Source: Cruorifilaria tuberocauda
Lineage: Eukaryota; Nematoda; Chromadorea; Rhabditida; Onchocercidae
Assembly (NCBI GenBank): GCA_013365365.1
Contig: JABVXU010000909.1
Span: forward strand, 1-15,547
DNA length: 15,547 bases
Reading direction: 5' to 3'
Shown here one piece after another: positions 10,113-15,547 of the stretch. Within the stretch, counting starts at the first letter, position 1, and every line of letters starts with the position of its first letter. Below the pieces are notes generated by a model, which was given only the letters and a program-made list of their open reading frames with translations, ran no database searches and was not told the DNA's origin. A program made the position numbers and the translations under genes.

Positions 10113-11717
10113 TTAGCTGGACCGAGGATGGAAAACTGGCGCAGGCAACGACGGGTTTGCCGCGTGGGGAAGGCCTGGTGGAATTATTGGCCTGAAACAA
10201 AAATTCATTAAGAAAGTTGTATGATCATTATATGACCACTATCTTTCCTTTTATAATCATTGGAACTTTTTTCTCTTACTTCCGACTTTTTTTCTTCCTC
10301 TAACTTTTTCTTCCTCTAACTTTTTCTTCCCTTCCTCTAACTTTTCTTCCTTTAACTTTTTTCTTCCGACTTTTTTTCTTCTAACTTTTTTTCTTATAAC
10401 TTTTTTTCTTCTAACTTTTTTTCTTCTAACTTTTTTTCTTCTAACTTTTACTCCTTGCAACTTTTAATTTTTTCAACTTCAGTAATTTCTTACCTGGCAC
10501 GAAGAGGCGGTTTGAATCCTCCTCTCGCCCCAAAAGATCGAGCCTGCGGCGCTTCACCCTTCTCTCCTCGATTACGGCTGCGCTTGACCTCGGACACCAA
10601 TCGAGGTTGTGCAGCTCCATTGCTGCAACTTTTTGCGCAGCCGTATAGTTGGGCGGCATTAGGACGTTGTGTCCACAACGGACACAAAAACCTGAAATGT
10701 TCATAATTATTTATGCTGTTAATTTTTCCACATAATCAAATACATAACTAGTAATTTCGTTGTAAAGTATACTTACCGTCCTTTTTATGCATTCTTGCCG
10801 CATGTATGCGCCATCCTTTCACCGTCTCGAATTGCCTGCGGCAGATTCCGCACACTAAAAATGGAAATCATTGGAGGATATGAAAATTTTATTGTAAATA
10901 TGATCTTGTCAAAAAGAAGTATTAAAATTACAACTTACCGATGGTTGTACTTCCTTCCGTTCGGACCATCGTGAACGCTTCTGCCTGCGGCACTTGCAAC
11001 TCCTTCCGGAATTGCACCGGAAGCTCGTTCAAATCAGCAGGGCTGAACCTTTCCGGTTGTGCCGCAGCCACGACTGTGGACGTCGCCGGAACCGGAATTG
11101 CGATTGTCCTTGATCTTCTGAAATAAATTTTAGTGTAAGTCAACTCTATGCAATATTTACGGCTAATACACGTTTAAATTATTGTTTTGCTATACAATTA
11201 TTGCAAAAACTAAAACTTACAGGACAATTTCGCGGATTTCCGTTTCCGGTTCCGCTTCGTCGCACACCTCCATTGGTGTCGCCGGCATCTCTTCGTCTTC
11301 ATCGTCGTCCGGCAGAGGCGCCCACGCTGCCTCTTGAAGCCAACTCTCGGCTTCGTCCCCAGAGTCAGGCAGAACGGCCAACTCTGCCTCTTCCTGATTA
11401 AATGCCGGACTCTGAGATGCCGGCTGCTCGTCCGGTTCCCCGGCATTCCGTTCCTCGTATTCTCGCAACTTCCTTTCCGCTTCCTCCAAGCGGGTTTGCA
11501 ATGCAATCTCATACTGAAAAGACATATTTCGAGAATCTTCTCGTAAAATTCGGAACTATTTCCAGTCTTCACTCCAATCAGTTTATGATAAAAATGAAGT
11601 AATTACCTGCATCGTCTCATTCATGTATTCTTGTAGGACAGCCAGCATTGTCGGCTCCCGTTCCAAGTAGTCCCATAAGCGGAAAATGTTGCGTCGTCCT
11701 TCGCTCAAAGCTTCCAT
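10113..11717 (-). CDS. Spliced gene for an acidic, two-zinc-module putative nuclear protein
   Basis: Exons, read on the minus strand: 11717-11607, 11513-11221, 11117-10939, 10854-10777, 10691-10494 and a last exon from 10191 or 10174. All five introns begin GT and end AG, and phases agree through exon 5, giving 286 complete codons. Residues 38-60 form a charged helix (EEAERKLREYEERN). Residues 61-130 are strongly acidic (DDDEDEE at 106-112). Exon 4 encodes one C2H2 finger: C196, C199, H212, H217 (C-X2-C-X12-H-X4-H, with F203 and G208-W209). Exon 5 encodes a second likely metal-binding module: C223, C226, H248, C253. A basic run RRVKRRR at 264-270 resembles a nuclear localisation signal. Known families: the F...GW..H....H finger style recalls N-terminal fingers of R2/NeSL-type non-LTR retrotransposons, but no reverse transcriptase is present. 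A DNA- or RNA-binding nuclear role is inference. The exon structure is firm; the C-terminus is unresolved. Confidence 0.85.
10174..10191 (-). other. Competing acceptors for the last coding exon
   Basis: Exon 5 ends in phase 1 (CCA G|GTAAGA). The upstream acceptor TTTGTTTCAG| places the exon start at 10191 and gives Gly-Gln and then a stop at 10186-10184, for 288 residues. A second CAG 17 bases on (ATTCCACCAG|) places the start at 10174. It keeps a proline-rich tail, GLPHAANPSLPAPVFHPRSS, up to a stop at 10115-10113, for 306 residues. The upstream site has the better consensus. The downstream site explains why this stretch is as GC-rich as the other exons. Which one is used cannot be decided from sequence. 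Confidence 0.55.
10263..10450 (-). repeat. 15-bp polypurine minisatellite inside intron 5
   Basis: On the plus strand the unit is CTAACTTTTTTTCTT. It repeats cleanly from about 10365 to 10445, and more degenerate copies with CTTCC variants extend to about 10263. On the gene's sense strand it is an A/G-rich run. Because 15 is divisible by 3, a minus-strand frame stays open from about 10460 to 10257 and reads as repeated KKVRR. It lies in the intron between exons 5 and 6. No pyrimidine-rich acceptor precedes it, so I treat it as intronic. A GTAAGAG donor-like string lies near its far end. Confidence 0.8.
11528..11540. promoter_or_regulatory. Heat-shock-element-like site in intron 1 of the zinc-module gene
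   Basis: The sequence TTCgaGAAtcTTC has three alternating TTC/GAA pentamers in the five-base register bound by heat-shock factor (known consensus nGAAnnTTCn). Another GAA in the same register lies at 11553. It is in intron 1 of the minus-strand gene, about 180 bases from its start codon. The match is seen; function is inference. Confidence 0.4.
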
Positions 11718-11734
11718 TCTACGAAATCAGCGAA
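11718..11734 (-). promoter_or_regulatory. Probable trans-splice (or cis) acceptor at the zinc-module gene start
   Basis: On the minus strand the sequence reads CGCTGATTTCGTAG, then A, then the ATG at 11717. A splice acceptor ending one base before the start codon is typical of spliced-leader addition in nematodes. It could instead be the 3' end of a cis intron whose upstream exon is non-coding. It supports 11717 as the true start: exon 1 then opens with MEALSEGRRN and runs in frame to a good donor (CAG|GTAATT). Confidence 0.6.
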
Positions 11735-12960
11735 TTCACTAAATATTTGCGAAATACAATAATGATAAGTATCGCGATGACAAGTACCGTCTACTGATAA
11801 CGCGTGATCCCACAATTCAACTCACTTAAATTTAATCATATATCCCAAACATTATTAAAAACGCCATCAAAGCAGAAATCCAATAAAGTAATCATCAAGA
11901 CGAAGAAAAAGTGACAAAGGTCATTAACATTCCTATGAGTATTTCCTTCTTAAGTTATATCAGCCGAAAGTTACCTCTCCTACTCGTAATATTCAAATAT
12001 ATTACGTAACACATCTATTCTTTTAATGATTAGGAAGAATGTTAATAACTTTACCGATAATATCCTAACTCATCTCAATTCAATTATCGATGCTCCCATG
12101 AACATCGTGATCAAAAATGATCTTTTTTTTTTTGATCTGCGTAAATTTCTGTGATTCTTTTATAATATTTAATTAAAAAGTATTGCTTACAATTTATGTT
12201 TACAGTTTTTGTAGTATTAAATGAGATTTCTTTAGTAATTCTTCTTTTGTTTTCCGTATTTACCATCAGCTAATATATATGATCAATCATGATCATATTA
12301 AATTAACATTTTTGTCAATTTACATGTTAGTTTAGGTGTCTTTTCATCTTACCATCATATCCGATAATTGATAATCGATCAAATTCCGCTTATTTTAGGA
12401 AATGATTAGTGATATACCGGTGTTTTAAAGGCAATATTTGTTTCGTTTTCCGAATCTTTGATATCTCATTTGTTGGAAAACCTTTCTTTTCCGAATATTT
12501 CAGTTGATCAGTTTCGGAATTCAGTTGAAAATTCAGTTGGCTCTTATCGTTCTATTTTTGTTAATTCCCTTTTTTTAAGGTTACATCAGAAAAAAATTTT
12601 TGTAACGTTTAAGTAAAAAACATCATAAAATACACTTTTTTTCTCTCAGGGAGAAATTCAGGTAAATTCAGGTAAACTTTCGTGCACATAGACAGTCCGT
12701 ATATTATAAAAATAAGTATTTTTTTTCTTTTGCTGGGCCTACTCTCATTCATTAAAAATTGATAAACTAATTTATAGCATACTTTTTAAGTGCTTTTACT
12801 TATGCAAAGTTAATGGATCATCGATAATGGTAGAGTTATTCCTCTTATTGATTAATATTTCTCTAGCTAATATTGCAACCTATATTCTTTCTGTATCATT
12901 TAAAATTTATATTTAGCATTTCGGTTTTTAGCCAGCGTCATTTTCAAAACTAATTTCATA
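11735..12960. other. Upstream flank of the zinc-module gene, no gene seen
   Basis: AT-rich with no long frame. Its first few hundred bases should contain the minus-strand gene's promoter, but no clear element stands out. A small duplicated AAATTCAGGTAAA lies near 12655. Confidence 0.55.
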
Positions 12961-13029
12961 TGCCAAAAGGATGTGTGAGATCCCATGTGAAGCTGTGTTT
13001 TTCGCTAAACAGACGAAAGTAACTTGCAA

Positions 13030-13164
13030 CTATTTTTTGCCGCTAACTAATTTCTTGGTACTTATTAGGTCGTGTAGTACTCGAATGGTTAGCAGTACAA
13101 GTTTCACCAATGTTCTTTCCTTCGGTGCAAAGGGCTCTTTCCAGATAATACCTTCTCTTGCCAT
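13030..13164 (-). CDS. Small open frame, possible coding relic
   Basis: An ATG at 13164 gives 44 codons starting MAREGIIWKEPFAPKERTL and ending in TAG. The stretch 12,960-13,165 is visibly richer in GC than its flanks. A second minus frame and a plus frame (12971-13168) are also open, so the true frame cannot be told. There is no recognisable domain, and no splice sites clearly join it to 13,401-13,577. Confidence 0.15.
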   Translation of the reverse strand: MAREGIIWKEPFAPKERTLVKLVLLTIRVLHDLISTKKLVSGKK

Positions 13165-13260
13165 ATAATCGTATAATCATTTATTTCGCCATATAATCAT
13201 TTACTTTTCTTCATTATTAATTGGAATTGGAATTAACTTGCGTTTCTTCGACAGTATCGA

Positions 13261-13273
13261 GAATCTTCTCGAA
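13261..13273. promoter_or_regulatory. Second heat-shock-element-like site
   Basis: GAAtcTTCtcGAA is a perfect three-pentamer match. It shares a 15-base string (TCGAGAATCTTCTCG) with the site at 11529-11543. The nearest supported gene starts are about 1.5 kb to the left (zinc-module gene) and 1.6 kb to the right (receptor). Confidence 0.35.
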
Positions 13274-13400
13274 ACTAATTTTTAATTATAAATATTTTTG
13301 AATCTTTATAAAATGTGAAATATTTTACTTTGTACCGTTTGTAGGTATTTTCATTATTGAAACTGTTCTTTCTTTCCATTTATCATTTCCACATTCTCAC

Positions 13401-13577
13401 AGATACTTTGCTTATTCTACTGCTTATCTTTTCTTTAAACAATAAATCGTATGTTCCCATCAGATCCCAATTGTTTCCCACTTCCGTGTTTCCATATGTG
13501 CCGTCTTTGGTAAGAAACCATTCCTTCACACAACGATTCTTACTAATGTCACTTTCCCAGTTTTGTAAATCTCCTCC
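13401..13577 (-). CDS. Possible exon or gene relic, unrecognised
   Basis: On the minus strand an acceptor ATTTTGCAG| leads into 59 codons that are open in phase 0 up to a donor TCT|GTGAGA. The frame is also open beyond both sites, from 13628 to a stop at 13383. The peptide is rich in Trp, Gly and charged residues (for example DGTYGNTEVGNNWDLMGTYD), unlike random AT-rich translation. No matching neighbouring exons could be joined. A plus-strand frame across the same bases (13357-13632) is Ser, Leu and Phe rich and looks like its shadow. I see no known domain. It may be part of a diverged gene, a pseudogene or a transposon remnant. Confidence 0.25.
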
Positions 13578-13698
13578 CTGCAAAATTTCATCTATAAAAG
13601 ACCATGAAATTGGTAGTGAGGTCAGAGTTTAAACAGTTATCAACTGAATTCATCGTTCTGTTAATTCATTCTTGTTCTTCTTTTATAAAAATAAATTC

Positions 13699-13815
13699 TT
13701 ATTTTATTCTTCTTGTGCCAAATCTCGAATTCGTCCACAAGGAAACCACTTCTCCACTAAATTCAGCTTTCATCATATATAGCCCCCAATCCAGTCTAAT
13801 CGAAATCCATGACAT
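13699..13815 (-). CDS. Small open frame next to the possible exon, unrecognised
   Basis: An ATG directly follows an AG (CGAAATAG|ATG) and opens 38 codons beginning MSWISIRLDWGLYMM and ending NSRFGTRRIK before TAA. It lies upstream, in the direction of transcription, of the candidate exon at 13401-13577. It contains Trp and Gly codons uncommon in the surrounding noise. No good donor in the right phase links the two. The opposite strand also has an open frame here (13604-13885), so the coding strand is uncertain. Confidence 0.15.
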   Translation of the reverse strand: MSWISIRLDWGLYMMKAEFSGEVVSLWTNSRFGTRRIK

Positions 13816-14121
13816 CTATTTCGATTTCCAATTTACTTCCAAAAGATGTAAATGTTATTCACTGATTTATTGCATATTCCGATGACATGTATATTTTATT
13901 TATTATTGAAGTAAAAAGGTAACTCTAATTATTTATTAATTAATCATTCTGAATTAAATGAAATTTTCTTCAGAAAACTCGAGAAATCTTAAAGTATTTC
14001 AGATTGCTTAATCGAGTAAATATTCGCACATGGATAAATTCAAAGTATAAGAATATGGAGTAATATGATGAAATGTAGCATTAATTGTTTGGGCAGAAAT
14101 ATAATTAAAACGTGTGATTGA

Positions 14122-14173
14122 ATGATCAGACAATAGGTAGTAATACAATGGGCAACATGATTAGACAATAGGT
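14122..14173. repeat. Short direct repeat, 35-bp offset
   Basis: ATGATCAGACAATAGGT at 14122 and ATGATTAGACAATAGGT at 14157, just upstream of the candidate exon at 14212. Confidence 0.7.
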
Positions 14174-14211
14174 TTTTTATTGCTCGATTTCCAGAAAGAA
14201 AACAATTTCAG

Positions 14212-14326
14212 GTTGATGTTGGATATTTGTATTCATTTCAATTTCCGACATTGAATCATTCCGCCATTCTCAAAAGGAAGAGCGAAACGATCGCGGCTAT
14301 CAGAAGAAACTTTAGCATAAAAAGAG
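14212..14326 (+). CDS. Isolated candidate exon of unknown gene
   Basis: A 115-base segment is bounded by a strong acceptor (AACAATTTCAG|) and a consensus donor (AGAG|GTATGC), and is open in phase 0 for 38 codons. It reads VDVGYLYSFQFPTLN through RRNFSIKR, with a hydrophobic start and a basic end. It is richer in GC than its surroundings. It lies about 550 bases upstream of the receptor's first exon on the same strand. It might be the cytoplasmic tail of an upstream gene, an alternative 5' exon of the receptor, or chance. A following exon could start after TCGGTGCAG near 14628, but nothing confirms it. I do not recognise the peptide. Confidence 0.35.
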
Positions 14327-14329
14327 GTA

Positions 14330-14850
14330 TGCTTTTCTTTTCATTTCTTTGATCAAAACAACTTGCTTTTTGTAAATCTTGTCATTATCTTTCTTCTTTG
14401 GTTTCAATTTTAATTTTAAGTTTTTTTTACTGTTTCGTTATTGAACGACTGGAGTGATTTCATTTGCTTTGAGATTAAGTATTTCCAAATAATAATATAA
14501 ACGGATTTTTCTTATTTCTCAAGTACCAAACATTCAGGACAAGTATCAAAATTTACTGCAATATAATGCAGTTAGTATATGAAAAACGGACACAGAAACT
14601 TGAAAGTACTTCTTATCGGTGCAGTTATCCAGAAGAGTCAATATTTCAGCTTATTCATTCTCATAAAGGAAATCAAACGTTTCACTGCAATTTAGAAAAA
14701 GCTTCATTATGACGCTTCGTGTTTGTAAAGCAAGGAAATAGCTATTGTTGGGATAAAAATGCTAGATCAATAAGAATACTAATATTGTTTTTGCATCTCT
14801 GTAATTATCTGCTGGAAACTTCATGATTGAAGTATTATGATCAAGGTAAT
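14330..14850 (+). other. Flank between candidate exon and receptor, several acceptor-like sites
   Basis: TTCAG or GCAG acceptor-like strings occur near 14537, 14569, 14628 and 14648, each followed only by short open frames. This could hold a last exon for the 14212 candidate or 5' UTR for the receptor. Nothing is firm. Confidence 0.35.
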
Positions 14851-14854
14851 AAAA

Positions 14855-14865
14855 TTAAATTATAG
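14855..14865 (+). promoter_or_regulatory. Probable acceptor upstream of the receptor start
   Basis: TTAAATTATAG ends at 14865, 16 bases before the ATG at 14882. It could be a trans-splice site or the end of a cis intron. It would remove the in-frame ATG at 14837, leaving the start that directly precedes the glycosylated N-terminus. Confidence 0.4.
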
Positions 14866-14881
14866 CTTTTTAAGGATTTCA

Positions 14882-15547
14882 ATGAATTTCATTGGAAATA
14901 TAACGGAAATTAAGCATTTTGGGAACATCACGGATATCAAGCCGTCATCGGTATTTGACTTATATTCTTATGTGCATGTGTACGGTTATCTGATAGTTGG
15001 TCCAATCCTAATATTGACTAACGCTCCTGTCTTTCTGGTTGTGATAATACGTAAAGCACTCAGGTCAGCTTATTCATATTACAGAGGTTGTGGAAATACT
15101 CATGAAGTATTATTCAATTAACAAATATAGAGAATGATAAGCGCGAAAATGAACTTTGATCAACTTCAAGCATTTCAGGATGCCTTACCTGATTCTCGCA
15201 GTCGTATTTCTCAACAATGCATTTACCGGAATGACTGTCACATTGACGGGAATAAAACGGTTGATCATATCTGATGTTGAAAAACGACTTATTGCACACT
15301 ATAATTGCATATTTGATGCACGTTTACTTTCAATTTTTCAATGAAATAATTCATTTTTATTCTTTTACGGAAAAGGTTTCAGAATTCTGCCATAAATAAT
15401 TTAGGATTAGTTCCGTAAACAACTGTCACTGTCAGTGTGATACCACGAATTTAATAAAATTTCAGGTATCCCTCATTTATCTATCAGTTTATTTTCTGAA
15501 TGGATGGAGTTTGCTAATGAATAGTGTGGAAAGACTTTGTGTTGTAG
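14882..15547 (+). CDS. Seven-transmembrane receptor, N-terminal part (window ends in TM3)
   Basis: Exon 1 is 14882-15063, ending CTCAG|GTCAGC in phase 2. Exon 2 starts at 15179 after CATTTCAG and probably ends at 15341. Exon 3 starts at 15466 after AATTTCAG and is open to the window edge. The N-terminus has two N-glycosylation sequons (NIT, NIT), fitting an outside location. TM1 is about YLIVGPILILTNAPVFLVVI, with the Asn expected in TM1. A basic loop (RKALRR) follows, then TM2 (MPYLILAVVFLNNAFTGM), with Asn where class A receptors usually have Asp. Exon 3 gives TM3 ending in ERLCVV, matching the DRY-type position. Known: this layout is the rhodopsin-like or nematode serpentine chemoreceptor fold. 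I cannot assign a subfamily or ligand. An ATG at 14837 in the same frame is possible, but an acceptor at 14865 favours 14882. The exon 2 donor is abnormal, so it could be a pseudogene. Confidence 0.65.
15336..15352 (+). other. Abnormal donor at the end of receptor exon 2
   Basis: The frame runs to TTT CAA and then meets TGA at 15342-15344. Exon 3 (from 15466) must be entered in phase 0, and the codon boundary after CAA at 15341 is phase 0. The sequence there is CAA|TGAAAT with no GT. It looks like a CAA|GTGAAAT-type donor lacking its G. The only nearby GT sites are GTTGAA (after 15275, phase 0), which removes 22 residues, and GTTTAC (after 15321), whose phase does not fit. Confidence 0.5.

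Noticed and set aside
10455..10706. Open frames on the plus strand and in another minus frame across exon 5
   Set aside because: They are GC-rich shadows of the exon. Only the frame that matches the splice phases of exons 4 and 5 and carries the Cys/His ligands was kept.
11201..11602. Several other open frames across exon 2
   Set aside because: Shadows of the acidic exon; none connects in phase with neighbouring exons.
13068..13140. tRNA-like A-box string near TCGAATGGTTAGCAG
   Set aside because: No B-box, no cloverleaf pairing and no anticodon arm found.
12960..13900. Bacterial endosymbiont or viral insertion
   Set aside because: Considered because of the broken coding-like patches, but no recognisable bacterial or viral protein signature could be read.

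Overview
The window looks like an animal nuclear contig, most likely from a nematode. It is very AT-rich, and every intron I can place ends in a T-rich tract followed by CAG or TAG, usually TTTCAG. Introns near the genes are mostly around 80-120 bp. One gene starts one base after a splice-acceptor-like site, as trans-spliced nematode genes often do. No bacterial, phage or organelle architecture is visible. The nematode assignment is inference; no species marker was found.

Layout. Bases 1 to about 9,850 hold no gene I can support. This stretch is AT-rich intergenic DNA crowded with simple repeats (GA, CA, ATC, poly-T) and local tandem repeats with units of 24, 27, 34, 36, 38, 57 and about 160 bp. 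The largest is a block of about 1 kb at 6,784-7,830, built from a monomer of about 28 bp carrying GCATGC. From about 10,100 to 11,720 the minus strand carries a well-supported multi-exon gene with GC-rich exons. Its product of roughly 290-306 residues has a helical N-terminus, a long acidic middle, a classical C2H2 zinc finger, a second Cys/His module and a basic nuclear-localisation-like stretch. I do not recognise its family. Bases 11,720 to about 14,200 are mostly empty, with weak minus-strand coding-like fragments at 13,030-13,815 and a heat-shock-element-like palindrome. From about 14,860 to the right edge the plus strand carries the 5' part of a rhodopsin-like or serpentine seven-transmembrane receptor gene (three exons, cut by the window end). 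A convincing isolated exon lies just upstream at 14,212-14,326.

The two genes run in opposite directions, away from each other, and nothing shows that they work together. The strongest candidates for something undescribed are the zinc-module gene with its alternative 3' acceptors and in-frame 15-bp intronic repeat, and the 57-bp repeat block, which on the minus strand is a dense array of UGCAUG motifs.
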